Of a stretch of 64,000 bases of DNA, positions 1 through 8,240 are shown piece after piece. The stretch spans positions 4,386,001 to 4,450,000 of the forward strand of contig NZ_JAPNJW010000001.1 of assembly GCF_026626745.1 (NCBI RefSeq). The letters are read 5' to 3'. The DNA comes from Nannocystis sp. RBIL2. Lineage in GTDB: Bacteria > Myxococcota_A > Polyangia > Nannocystales > Nannocystaceae. The notes below the pieces were generated by a model. The model was given only the letters and a program-made list of their open reading frames with translations, was not told where the DNA came from and did no database searches. Every line of letters starts with the position of its first letter. Position 1 is the stretch's first letter. A program made the position numbers and the translations under genes.

Positions 1-1
1 C

Positions 2-124
2 CAGGCCGTCCTGGTCCGCGGCGGCGAGCACGTCCGCTACAGCGCGCCCGGCGACGAGGGCGCCGAGTACATCGCCGTGTGCCTGCCGGCCTTCTCGCCG
101 GCGACGGTCCACCGCGACCCGTGA
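2..124 (+). CDS. Cupin-domain protein, C-terminal end (5' truncated by window)
   Basis: The frame is open from the left edge and ends with TGA at 122-124, giving 40 residues. The text around ALLowed by the frame includes GEHVRY and then VCLPAFSPATVHRDP, which matches the usual closing strand and tail of small cupin-fold proteins. In that family a double-stranded beta-helix often binds a metal and either catalyses a reaction or senses a ligand. The metal-binding His/Glu residues would be upstream of the window, so activity cannot be judged. A 14-bp repeat array begins about 10 bases after the stop. The cupin assignment is by recognition of the tail only. Confidence 0.6.
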   Translation, partial: QAVLVRGGEHVRYSAPGDEGAEYIAVCLPAFSPATVHRDP

Positions 125-133
125 CCGTCGGGA

Positions 134-210
134 CATGCCCGAACAGGCATGTCGTCAACGACATGTCCGATCGAGCATGCCCTTGAAGGCAGGTCTCTCA
201 GGGCATGAGG
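134..210. repeat. 14-bp phased palindromic repeat array, about 5.5 units
   Basis: Units start at 134, 148, 162, 176, 190 and 204, exactly 14 bases apart. Each begins CATG or CAGG, continues with a C/T-rich triplet, has four variable bases and ends with a G/A-rich triplet. The pair at 148-165 has changed both sides of the arm (CATGTCG ... CGACATG), so pairing is kept. The array fills the gap after the cupin stop codon. Flanks and phase are conserved while spacers differ, which is unlike a recent slippage duplication. Confidence 0.85.
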
Positions 211-375
211 GCGCCCGGCAGAGGCGCCGGGTGGGCTCCTGAGCCGACGCACGTGCGCTCGGGAGCGAGTCACGCCGAGCGCGCCGGCGCAGCGAGGTCC
301 GCTCGTGGCGGCCAGATGCGCCGGGCGCCCGGAGAGCGCCCGGCCCCGCGGGACCTGGCCCGCGGGACAGGCCCG

Positions 376-2106
376 CTACTTGCCGCCGCCCGTGGTCGGG
401 GCCGCGGTCGGGGCGTCGCCGTCGTCGCTCGAGGAAGCGCCCTCGGGCCGGTCGATGAGCACCTTGAACTCGATGCGGCGGTTCTTGGCGCGGGCCTTGG
501 ACGTCTTGGCCGGGTCGATCGGCTTGTCGGGGCCGAAGCCGGTCGTCTTGACGCGCGACTCTTCGATGCCGTGCTCGACGAGGTAGCGCTTGACCGAGTC
601 GGCGCGGCGCTGCGACAGCTCGAGGTTGAAGTCCCGGCCGCCGACGTCGTCGGTGTGGCCCTGGATCTCGATCTTGAGGCTGGGGAACTCCTTGAGCACC
701 CCGACCGCCACGTCGAGCGTCTTCTCCGAGCCCTTCTTGATCTTGTCGGAGCGGGTCTCGAAGTTGATGCCCTCGAGCGGGCGCTTGTCCCACTCCTTGG
801 CCTTCTCGGGCAGCTTGTCCGGGCAGCCGTCGCTGTCCTCGAAGCCGTTGTACGACTCCGGGTGCATCGGGCACTTGTCGTCCTTGTCGACGATCTTGTC
901 GCCGTCGGCGTCGGGCGGCGGCGGGCAGCCGGGGGCCTCGGGCCACGGCTCGGTCGGGCACTGGTCGTCGGCGTCGATGATGCCGTCCTTGTCGGTGTCG
1001 GGCGGCGGGCAGCCGTCGGGCGCCACGCCGGCCTCGAACGGGCACTTGTCGACCTTGTCGAGGAAGGTGTCGTTGTCGGAGTCGATCGACGGGCAGCCGT
1101 CGGGCGGGTCGCCGGCCAGCTTGGGGCACTTGTCGACGTCGTTTTGGACGCCGTCCTTGTCCCAGTCGAGGTCCTTCGCGGCCGGCTGCGGGCGCACGCG
1201 CCCGAGCACCAGGCTGAAGCCCACGGTGACCTGCGCGTGGCTGGTGAACGCCGGCATCGGCTTGGCCGCCTTGGCCGAGATGATGTGGCGCGCGTCGACG
1301 CGGAACGCCGCCATGCGCGAGATGAAGATCTTGAGGCCGCCGCCCCAGTGGCCGGCCGGGTCGACGTCGCTGCCGAGGCCGTTGCCGGGCGAGCTGATGC
1401 CGAGCATGCCGTAGCCGCCGAGCAGGAACGGCGTGACGCGGTACGGCAGCTGCAGCACCGCGCTGCCGCGCAGGCCGTACACGAACGCCGGGCTGTTGTG
1501 GACGTTGCGCACGAACGTCGGCGTCGCCGAGAACTCGGCCTCGATGCCGAAGATCCGCAGCGGGAAGTAACCGATGCGGGCGCCGACCGCCGGGCCCAGG
1601 CGCCACAGCGCCTTGTGCTCGTCGGGCCGGCCGGGCACCGGCTTGTAGAGGTCGTGGTCGTCGGGCGGCAAGTTGAGGCCGCCGAAGATCCCGAGCTCGA
1701 ACAGGTGGCGCTCCGGCGAGTAGCGGTGGATCCACTTGCGGGTGTCTTTGACCTTCCCCGTCTTCTCGTCGAGGATCACGCCGTCGGGCGCCTCCCGTCG
1801 ACCGGACTTCCTGGCCTTCGGGACAGATGCGTCCGCCTTCACCTCGGCCTTGCCCGCGCCCGCGCTGGCCTGCGCACCCGCGCTCGCGGGGGCCGCCGGG
1901 GTCGTCTCGGCCGGCGGTGCGCTCGCCTCGGCCGGCGGTGCGCTCGCCTCGGCGGAGGGCGCCGCCTCGGTCGCCGGCGCCGCCTCGGTCTTCGGCGCTG
2001 CAGGGTCCTGAGCGGCCGCGAAGGCCTCCGGCGAGGCCGCGGCCGCGAAGAGCAGCACGCCGGCGGGGATCAGAGCAGCGGTGCGAGGCTTGGAATTCAG
2101 GGTCAT
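376..2106 (-). CDS. OmpA-family outer membrane protein with thrombospondin type 3 repeats
   Basis: This 576-residue protein has a signal peptide (about residues 1-30), then an Ala/Pro/Thr/Glu-rich linker (about 31-90). A region of about 190 residues follows, with alternating hydrophobic strands that suggest an outer-membrane beta-barrel. Residues about 314-432 hold four to five Asp-rich calcium-binding TSP3 repeats of the type DxDxDGxxDxxDxCP. The C-terminus (about 447-555) is an OmpA-like peptidoglycan-binding domain with GHTDDVGG and the NRRIEF ending. Architecture and length fit OmpA/TSP3 proteins, which anchor the outer membrane to the cell wall. Start ATG at 2104-2106 precedes a good signal peptide. 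A doublet of the 14-bp repeat (354-381) overlaps the stop codon. The barrel is inferred; the TSP3 and OmpA parts are clear. Confidence 0.93.
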   Translation of the reverse strand: MTLNSKPRTAALIPAGVLLFAAAASPEAFAAAQDPAAPKTEAAPATEAAPSAEASAPPAEASAPPAETTPAAPASAGAQASAGAGKAEVKADASVPKARKSGRREAPDGVILDEKTGKVKDTRKWIHRYSPERHLFELGIFGGLNLPPDDHDLYKPVPGRPDEHKALWRLGPAVGARIGYFPLRIFGIEAEFSATPTFVRNVHNSPAFVYGLRGSAVLQLPYRVTPFLLGGYGMLGISSPGNGLGSDVDPAGHWGGGLKIFISRMAAFRVDARHIISAKAAKPMPAFTSHAQVTVGFSLVLGRVRPQPAAKDLDWDKDGVQNDVDKCPKLAGDPPDGCPSIDSDNDTFLDKVDKCPFEAGVAPDGCPPPDTDKDGIIDADDQCPTEPWPEAPGCPPPPDADGDKIVDKDDKCPMHPESYNGFEDSDGCPDKLPEKAKEWDKRPLEGINFETRSDKIKKGSEKTLDVAVGVLKEFPSLKIEIQGHTDDVGGRDFNLELSQRRADSVKRYLVEHGIEESRVKTTGFGPDKPIDPAKTSKARAKNRRIEFKVLIDRPEGASSSDDGDAPTAAPTTGGGK

Positions 2107-2181
2107 GCGGCGGCCGAGGAGGTGAGCGACCAGGTTACAGGAAAAGCGGGGGAAAAGGGGCCAGGAGGCGGAGTTCGGCGA

Positions 2182-2209
2182 CCTGTCCCGAGGACCAGGT
2201 CCTACGAGC
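2182..2209. repeat. 14-bp repeat doublet between ompA-like and lipoprotein genes
   Basis: Two units, at 2182 (CCTGTCCCGAGGAC) and 2196 (CAGGTCCTACGAGC), lie in the 165-bp gap between two minus-strand genes. The rest of that gap shows nothing else I can identify. Confidence 0.7.
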
Positions 2210-2271
2210 CCGCGAGCGAGCGGCCGGCGGGCGCTGCCGGAGGCGTGCGGGACGCGGGCGCATGCGAGGCC

Positions 2272-2781
2272 CTACTTGCACGCGTTCGCCTGGTCCACGC
2301 ACTCGGGCGGCGGCGGGTTGGTGCCGCCCAGCTTCTGGATGTAGCAGCCGTTGCACTCGTCGGTGCCGTCCATGCACGCCGGGGTCGCCGAGCACGCCTC
2401 GACCACGCACTCGGTCAGGTCGAACAGCTTGAGCCACTCGACGTAGTTGATCTCTTCGAGGCAGTTGGTGAAGAAGCACTCCTGCCACGGGTACTCGGGC
2501 GGCGTCGGATCGGGAATCATGATCGCGCACTGGAGGGCGCACCCGATCGCGTCGCGGCAGCTCTTCGGCGACGGCGGCGGCTCCGGCACCATCGTCGTCT
2601 CCATCGGCTCGGCCGTGGTGAACTCCGGCACCACCGTCGGGTCGACCTCGGTCGTCCCCGACGTCGAGCCGGGGAACTGCTCGCGGTCGTCCGAGTTGCA
2701 GGCCGCTCCGGCGAGCGCCGCGGCCGCAGCCCACGCGAGGGCCCGAACCGAGAGGTGCAGGGGGGGGTGCGCCCGGGTCAT
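2272..2781 (-). CDS. Cys-rich secreted lipoprotein of unknown function
   Basis: The preferred start is ATG at 2779-2781, giving 169 residues that begin MTRAHPP. Candidate starts at 2793 and 2808 would only lengthen the leader. A hydrophobic segment ends in LAGAAC, a weak lipobox, followed by an acidic Thr-rich linker. The mature part has about a dozen cysteines, many in CxxxC-like spacing (CRDAIGC, CFFTNC, CVVEAC), which suggests a disulfide-rich fold outside the cytoplasm. No family is recognised. It lies upstream of the OmpA-like gene on the same strand, 165 bp away, and divergent from the lipoprotein at 3070. Confidence 0.75.
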   Translation of the reverse strand: MTRAHPPLHLSVRALAWAAAAALAGAACNSDDREQFPGSTSGTTEVDPTVVPEFTTAEPMETTMVPEPPPSPKSCRDAIGCALQCAIMIPDPTPPEYPWQECFFTNCLEEINYVEWLKLFDLTECVVEACSATPACMDGTDECNGCYIQKLGGTNPPPPECVDQANACK

Positions 2782-3069
2782 CTCCGGCACCATACCAGCG
2801 GCGGCCATGGCGACCAAATGTTCCTGTGCGGCCTGTGTTGGCCGGACCACACCCGATCTGACACCAATGTCATGGGCCTCGGCCGTAGACTGCGAATGCG
2901 CGCGGACTCGCCTCGCTTGTCACTCGCGGCGAAAAGGTGCCAAAATCGAGGAGCCCAGGGCCTCCTGGGGCCATACGCCCGCTGCGCCGACGCCTGCACG
3001 CACCGCCTCCCCCCACGCGCACGGGCAAAACTCGCCTCCCGAGCCCGCCTGCCTTAAGGAACTTCTGCC
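2782..3069. other. Divergent intergenic region, no gene seen
   Basis: This 288-bp gap separates two divergent lipoprotein genes and must hold both promoters. I see a GC-rich inverted repeat near 2949-2976 (GGAGCCCAGG ... CCTGGGGCC) and an AAGGA-type ribosome site just before 3070. No convincing -35/-10 pair could be picked by eye. Confidence 0.4.
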
Positions 3070-4428
3070 ATGAGCCATCGACGCTTCGCCTCCACCGGCC
3101 TCGCTTACGTCCTCGCCATGTGCGCCGCCTGCGACCTCGAGTCGTGCGTGCGCGGGGAGCAGCAAGAGCTCGACTGCAGCGATCACCAGGGCGGCTTCGA
3201 GGCCACCGTCGCGCGCGAGGGCGTCCTGCTCGACGCGATCCCGGAGAAGGCCAGCTTCCCGATGGCGCTCGTGATCTCCGAGAACGGCATCGCCGAGCTG
3301 CTCAAGGGCATCACCAGCGACACCAACCCGGTGGCCGGCGGCAACCTCACCCTGTTCGGCCTCAACCTGCAGATCGTCCCCAAGAAGACCGAGGTCGAGC
3401 TGACCAGCGAGCTCGACAAGTGCAGCCGCTGCGTCATCTTCGCCGTCGACTTCGCGGTCCAGGCCGTCACCGACGGCGGCACCTCGCAGCTCGCCGGCAC
3501 CGGCAAGTCGAAGATCAGCATCCCGCTGCGGCTCGAGCAGCTCGCGGGCGACACCAGCGCGCTGGTGGCCGCCTACGACCAGCTGACGATCCTCGACCTC
3601 ACCATGTCGGCGATGGGCTTCATCACCGCCGAGTACCCCGAGTTCGAGAAGGCGCTCGAGATCAAGATGACCGAGCTCATCCGCGAGCAGTCCGAGCCGG
3701 TCCAGCTGATGAAGTTCGAGCCGTGGTCGATCGGCACCAACTCGGTCAAGGTCGCGGCCAAGCAGTTCGCCATCTTCCCCGAGGCCGGCGTCATCTCGCT
3801 GGGCATGCAGACCAACCTCGACCTGCCCAAGGCCGTCGCGCTCGAGGTCGGCCAGGCGCTCGACGGCGACGCGATGATGGCGGTGCAGATGCACCCCGGC
3901 CTGCTGCTCGGCATGGCCGAGCGGATGCTCGCCGAGGGCGTCATCCCGCGCCGCTACGACGACGAGGGCGAGCCCGACCCCGACGGCGCGCAGGGCATCA
4001 CGCTCACCGGCCTCGGCAAGAACGCCCTCGGCGCCAACGACCTCGACGTCACCTTCCGCGTGTGGCGCACCAAGGGCGACTACTGCGGCTACGCCAACGC
4101 CGTCAGCGTGCTGCGCCTCGGCCTCGAGGACTCGGACGGCATCCAGGACCGCATCACCGTCACCCCGACCGACGAGCTGCGCGTGCTCGAGGGCGGCCAG
4201 GGCGTCGGCGAGCTCTACGAGAACAACCAGGACCTGGTCGAGGAGAACAAGGGCCTCGTCGACCACTTCAAGAGCAGCCTGGCCGACCAGATCGGCATCA
4301 CCGTCAACTACAACGAGCTCGCGGTCGACGGCCAGAACATCGTCTTCGACGCCACCGGCCTCGTCGTCACCGACAAGAAGATCGACATCCTGCTCGACTT
4401 CCTGGTGCTCGCCGCCGAGGGCGGCTGA
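3070..4428 (+). CDS. Exported lipoprotein-like protein, unknown function
   Basis: The 452-residue protein starts at ATG 3070 behind an AAGGA ribosome site. The hydrophobic leader ends in AMCAAC, a plausible lipobox, and unlike its neighbours it lacks a Thr/Ser linker. The body is a soluble mixed alpha/beta sequence with repeated amphipathic strands and helices (for example SFPMALVISENGIAELLKGI near residues 63-82 and a related strand near the C-terminus). A duplicated lipid-binding fold is conceivable but I cannot demonstrate it. Two CxxC-like cysteine pairs occur (CSRC near residue 117). It is followed 48 bp later by the IgGFc-like gene, so it may be cotranscribed with it. Confidence 0.8.
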   Translation: MSHRRFASTGLAYVLAMCAACDLESCVRGEQQELDCSDHQGGFEATVAREGVLLDAIPEKASFPMALVISENGIAELLKGITSDTNPVAGGNLTLFGLNLQIVPKKTEVELTSELDKCSRCVIFAVDFAVQAVTDGGTSQLAGTGKSKISIPLRLEQLAGDTSALVAAYDQLTILDLTMSAMGFITAEYPEFEKALEIKMTELIREQSEPVQLMKFEPWSIGTNSVKVAAKQFAIFPEAGVISLGMQTNLDLPKAVALEVGQALDGDAMMAVQMHPGLLLGMAERMLAEGVIPRRYDDEGEPDPDGAQGITLTGLGKNALGANDLDVTFRVWRTKGDYCGYANAVSVLRLGLEDSDGIQDRITVTPTDELRVLEGGQGVGELYENNQDLVEENKGLVDHFKSSLADQIGITVNYNELAVDGQNIVFDATGLVVTDKKIDILLDFLVLAAEGG

Positions 4429-4476
4429 CCCGCCGCGCGCGGTGTGCTTGTCTTCTCCTCCCCCTGAACGTAAGCG

Positions 4477-6195
4477 ATGCGACACCTCCACAAAGCCCCC
4501 CTCGCCGCGGTCCTCGTCCCGCTCCTTCTGACCGGCTGCCCGGGCCTCCTGGGCAACACGACCGCCAGCGCCGAAGGCGACACGACGACGACGACCACCG
4601 ACGGCCCGCCGCCGACCACCAACCCGGACCTCACCACCACCGGCTTCATGCTCGAGTGCTACCCGGGCACCCAGCGCTGCGACCCGCAAAACCCGGGCAT
4701 GGTCCAGGAGTGCAAGGACACCGGCCTCGCGTGGGACTCGCTGCCCTGCCTCGGGCTGGAGGAGTGCGTCGAGGAGGGCGAGGGCGTCGCCTCGTGCGTC
4801 GGCCCGTGCGAGAAGCTCAGCAACCAGACCTCGGTCGGGTGCGAGTTCCTCGCCATCCGCATGAACAGCTTCAACTTCGCGGACACCGACAAGGACGTCC
4901 TCATCGTCGGCAACACCGACACGACGCGCACCGCCGAGATCCAGCTCTGGTTCACGCCGAACAACAGCTTCACCGAGGAGCCGCTGTTCGAGCCGGTGCT
5001 GCTCGGGCCCGGCGAGTCGCACATCTTCGACGTCGTCAACGAGACGCTCAAGGGCTACACCGCCTTCCGCACCGGCGGCGTGTTCCGCGTCGAGAGCGAC
5101 GTCCCGGTCACCGCCTACCTCCACTCGGCGCTCGCCAACACCGCAAGCAACGACTCGTCGATGCTGCTGCCGACGAAGACCCTGCGCCAGGACTACGTCA
5201 TCGCCTCGTACCCCGGCTTCGCCGACCCGATGAAGCCGGACGAGGTCAACGGCCGCCCGAGCTACTTCAACGTCATCGCCGTCGATGACGACACCACCGT
5301 CGAGTGGGTCGCCCCGCGCGACACCGCCGCCCAGGGCGTCCTCATCCCCGCGGTCCCGGCCGGCGAGAAGGGCACGATCACCCTCAACCGCTTCGACGTG
5401 CTGCAGATCGGCTCGTCGTCGGCCACCAACATGGACATGATCACCCACGACCTGTCGGGCACGGTCGTCACCGCCGACAAGCCGATCTGGGTCATGGGCG
5501 CGACCGAGTGCGCCTTCGTGCCGTTCGACGTCGGCTACTGCAACCACTTGCAGGAGCAGATGATCCCGCTCGAGTACTGGGGCAAGAAGTACGTCGGTCC
5601 GCACTCGCCGTCGCGCGCGATGGAGAAGCACTACTGGCGGATCTACGCCGGCAAGGACGGCGTCACGGTCACCATCGAGTCCAACGACGCGGGCGTGAAG
5701 ATCCCGCCGCTCACCCTGGTCAAGCGCGGCGACTGGAAGGAGATCGAGGTCCCGCACGACGCCAGCCTGATCTTCACCGCGACCGGGCCGATCTTGCCGG
5801 TGCAGTACCTGACCGGCGGCAAGGCGGCCGACAACATCGGCGACCCTGCGATGTACCAGATGATCGCCGTCGAGCAGTGGCTGAACCGCTACGTCGTCGT
5901 CACCGGCATCGGCTACGAGCTCAACTACGCCCAGGTGATGCGCAAGAAGGGCTCCGCCGACGTCACGATCAACGGCCAGACGGTCACCGGCTGGTACCTG
6001 ATCAACGGCACCGGCGCCGACAACCAGTGGGAGGTCGCCGACTACCAGCTGATGGACGGCGCCGAGGCCCGCAGCTACGTCGCCGAGTCGACCGATCCCT
6101 TCAACATCGTCGTCCTCGGCTACCAGCCCGGCATCCCGAGCTCCGCCTACGCCTACCCCGGCGGCATGAACCTGAAGAAGCTCAACGTCCCCTGA
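4477..6195 (+). CDS. IgGFc-binding-like surface lipoprotein, first tandem copy
   Basis: The 572-residue protein has a lipoprotein signal with lipobox LLTGC, a Thr-rich linker (about residues 30-58) and a small Cys-rich segment (CYPGTQRCDP to CVGPCEK). The long C-terminal region resembles the IgGFc-binding N-terminal domain found in bacterial surface proteins. Hallmarks are SNDSSMLLP, DDDTTVEW, a HLQEQMIPLEYWG motif and the closing segment SAYAYPGGMNL. The family is linked to adhesion or matrix binding in animals; in bacteria its role is unknown. The gene at 6309 is a tandem paralog and the gene at 45225 a third, more distant copy. Start ATG 4477 directly precedes the signal peptide. Confidence 0.85.
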   Translation: MRHLHKAPLAAVLVPLLLTGCPGLLGNTTASAEGDTTTTTTDGPPPTTNPDLTTTGFMLECYPGTQRCDPQNPGMVQECKDTGLAWDSLPCLGLEECVEEGEGVASCVGPCEKLSNQTSVGCEFLAIRMNSFNFADTDKDVLIVGNTDTTRTAEIQLWFTPNNSFTEEPLFEPVLLGPGESHIFDVVNETLKGYTAFRTGGVFRVESDVPVTAYLHSALANTASNDSSMLLPTKTLRQDYVIASYPGFADPMKPDEVNGRPSYFNVIAVDDDTTVEWVAPRDTAAQGVLIPAVPAGEKGTITLNRFDVLQIGSSSATNMDMITHDLSGTVVTADKPIWVMGATECAFVPFDVGYCNHLQEQMIPLEYWGKKYVGPHSPSRAMEKHYWRIYAGKDGVTVTIESNDAGVKIPPLTLVKRGDWKEIEVPHDASLIFTATGPILPVQYLTGGKAADNIGDPAMYQMIAVEQWLNRYVVVTGIGYELNYAQVMRKKGSADVTINGQTVTGWYLINGTGADNQWEVADYQLMDGAEARSYVAESTDPFNIVVLGYQPGIPSSAYAYPGGMNLKKLNVP

Positions 6196-6250
6196 GCCGG
6201 GCCGCGGCCCGCCGGCCGCGGCTGTCGTCTCTTCGCCCCGTCTTTTTGCG

Positions 6251-6292
6251 CCTGGCCCTTTGCACCTGGTCCTCGGGCCAGGTCTCATTCTT
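6251..6292. repeat. 14-bp repeat array, three units
   Basis: Units at 6251, 6265 and 6279 (CCTGGCCCTTTGCA, CCTGGTCCTCGGGC, CAGGTCTCATTCTT) sit between the two tandem IgGFc-like genes, ending 16 bases before the next start codon. Confidence 0.8.
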
Positions 6293-6308
6293 ATGATTGG
6301 ATTATCCC

Positions 6309-8021
6309 ATGTCTCAGCGCCTCCGTCCCGCGTGCCTCGGCGCGCTCGTGCTGCTCGCGGCCTGCCCTGACCTGCTGCCCGCCGACACCGACAGCGCCGG
6401 CACGACCGCGCCGGCCACCGGCGAGCCGGCGACCACGACCACCGCGACGCCCGACCCGACGACCGGCTTCGTGCCGCTGTGCCTGCCCGGGCAGACGCGC
6501 TGCGACCCCGAGCAGCCGAACGTGCTGCAGACCTGCAAGGACACCGGCGCCGCGTGGGAGTCCGCCGCGTGCGCCCACGAGTGCGTCGAGGACATCGACT
6601 CGGCGGCCTGCGCCGGCCCGTGCGACAGCGACGACGACCCGACCTCGATCGGCTGCGAGTTCCTGGCCATCCGCATGGCCAGCTTCAACGGCCCCGACGA
6701 CACCGACGCGCTGATCGTCGGCAACACCGACCCGGTCGAGCTCGCCGCGGTCCAGCTCTGGTTCACCCCGGCCAACGAATTCATTGAGCAGGCGGTCCTC
6801 GACCCCGTGATCCTCGCGCCCGGCGAGTCGCACGTGTTCGACATCACCGTCGACCCGCTCGCCTTCACCAACTTCCGCAACGGCGGCGTGTTCCGCCTCG
6901 TCAGCGACCGCCCGGTGGCCGCCTACTTGCACTCGCCGCTCGCCAACGAGGCCAGCAACGACGCGTCGATGCTGCTGCCGGTCCGCTGGCTGCGCAAGGA
7001 CTACGTGGTCGCCTCGTGGCCGGCGTTCGTCGACGCCGACGAGCCCGACACCGTCAACGGCCGCCCCAGCTACTTCACCGTCATCGCCCTCGAGGACGAC
7101 ACCACCGTCACCTGGAAGCCGCGCCGGCGCACCGCCGGCCTCGGCGGCCAGTTCGACCCGGTCGAGCCGGGCGGCACCGGCACCAAGACGATGCGGCGCT
7201 TCGACGTGCTGCAGGTCGCCGCCTCCTCGCCGCCGGGCGACACCGACTACGTCCACCACGACGTGTCGGGCACCCTCGTCAGCGCCGACAAGAACATCTG
7301 GGTCATGGGCGCGACCAACTGCGCCTACGTCCCGTTCGGCTCGGGGTGGTGCAACCACCTCCAGGAGCAGATGATCCCGCTCGAGTACTGGGGCAGCACC
7401 TACGTCGCCCCGCCCTCGCCGCCGCGCTCCGGCAGCGAGAAGCAGTACTGGCGCGTCTACGCCGGTGACGACGACGTCACGATCGCCATCTACAGCACCG
7501 CCCACCCCGGCGACATCGAGTTCGAGACGATCGCCGAGCGCGGCGATTTCCGCGAGTTCGAGGCCGACTTCGGCGTCACCCTCCTGTTCGTCGGCCTCAA
7601 CGAGGCGCCGATCCTCCCGGTGCAATACCTGGCCGGCAACCAGGCCGCGGGCGGAATCGGCGACCCCGCGATGGTGCAGATGATCGCCGCCGAGCAGTGG
7701 CGCGAGCGCTACGTGTTCGTCACGGGCGCCGACTACGAGGCCAACTTCGTCCAGGTCATTCGTCGCACCGGCGGCGCCGATGTCACGATCGACGGCCAGG
7801 TCGTGGGCGGCTGGAAGCTGGCCAACTTCGAGGGCGCCGACAATTACCAGATCGCCGACGTCCCGCTGGCGAGCGGCGGCGAGGCGGCCACCTACGTGGC
7901 GGACTCGGCCGAGCCGTTCGGCATCGACGTGGTCGGCTACAACCCCGCCGGCCCCGGCAAAGAGACCTCGGCCTACGCCTATCCCGGCGGGATGCGGCTC
8001 GAGAAGCTGTTCGTGCCATGA
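6309..8021 (+). CDS. IgGFc-binding-like surface lipoprotein, second tandem copy
   Basis: This 570-residue protein is clearly a duplicate of the preceding gene: the order of lipobox (LLAAC), Thr-rich linker, Cys-rich segment, SNDASMLLP, DDTTVTW, HLQEQMIPLEYWG and SAYAYPGGM ending is the same. I chose ATG 6309 because the upstream in-frame TTG at 6297 adds only four residues and the signal peptide fits the ATG. No strong ribosome site is visible; the 14-bp repeat array ends just upstream. The two copies have diverged in the middle strands, as expected for surface proteins under diversification. Confidence 0.85.
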   Translation: MSQRLRPACLGALVLLAACPDLLPADTDSAGTTAPATGEPATTTTATPDPTTGFVPLCLPGQTRCDPEQPNVLQTCKDTGAAWESAACAHECVEDIDSAACAGPCDSDDDPTSIGCEFLAIRMASFNGPDDTDALIVGNTDPVELAAVQLWFTPANEFIEQAVLDPVILAPGESHVFDITVDPLAFTNFRNGGVFRLVSDRPVAAYLHSPLANEASNDASMLLPVRWLRKDYVVASWPAFVDADEPDTVNGRPSYFTVIALEDDTTVTWKPRRRTAGLGGQFDPVEPGGTGTKTMRRFDVLQVAASSPPGDTDYVHHDVSGTLVSADKNIWVMGATNCAYVPFGSGWCNHLQEQMIPLEYWGSTYVAPPSPPRSGSEKQYWRVYAGDDDVTIAIYSTAHPGDIEFETIAERGDFREFEADFGVTLLFVGLNEAPILPVQYLAGNQAAGGIGDPAMVQMIAAEQWRERYVFVTGADYEANFVQVIRRTGGADVTIDGQVVGGWKLANFEGADNYQIADVPLASGGEAATYVADSAEPFGIDVVGYNPAGPGKETSAYAYPGGMRLEKLFVP

Positions 8022-8024
8022 ACT

Positions 8025-8060
8025 GCAGCGGGCCCCGCAGCGGGCCCCGCAGCGGGCCCG
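8025..8060. repeat. 12-bp perfect tandem repeat, three copies
   Basis: GCAGCGGGCCCC is repeated at 8025 and 8037 and once more, with the last base changed, at 8049. It starts four bases after the preceding stop codon. Each unit is itself able to fold (GGGCCC), so it could act as a weak transcription end. The remaining bases up to 8240 contain no gene that I can support. Confidence 0.8.
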
Positions 8061-8240
8061 GGCGCTCGCCGTCGCCGTCGTCACGGACTTGCGACGGACC
8101 TCTTGCCTGGGGCCACGACGGTCGATCGTCCGCGTGACCCCACGGGCTCGACCTTGCGGGGCTGTGAGGCGGAGAAAGCTCGCCTCGTCGCGCCGTCGGG
8201 GCCGTGCCGCCGCGCGCGGCTTTCCGCTACCCTCCCGCGC

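Noticed and set aside
205..3057. A 950-codon open frame on the plus strand across the OmpA-like and lipoprotein genes
   Set aside because: It is antisense to clear genes, is Arg/Gly/Val/Leu-rich with no protein features, and is expected from strong third-position GC bias.
3070..4428. Lipid-binding (BPI/TULIP-like) fold for the lipoprotein
   Set aside because: Only two strand-helix segments looked suggestive; that is not enough to name a fold.
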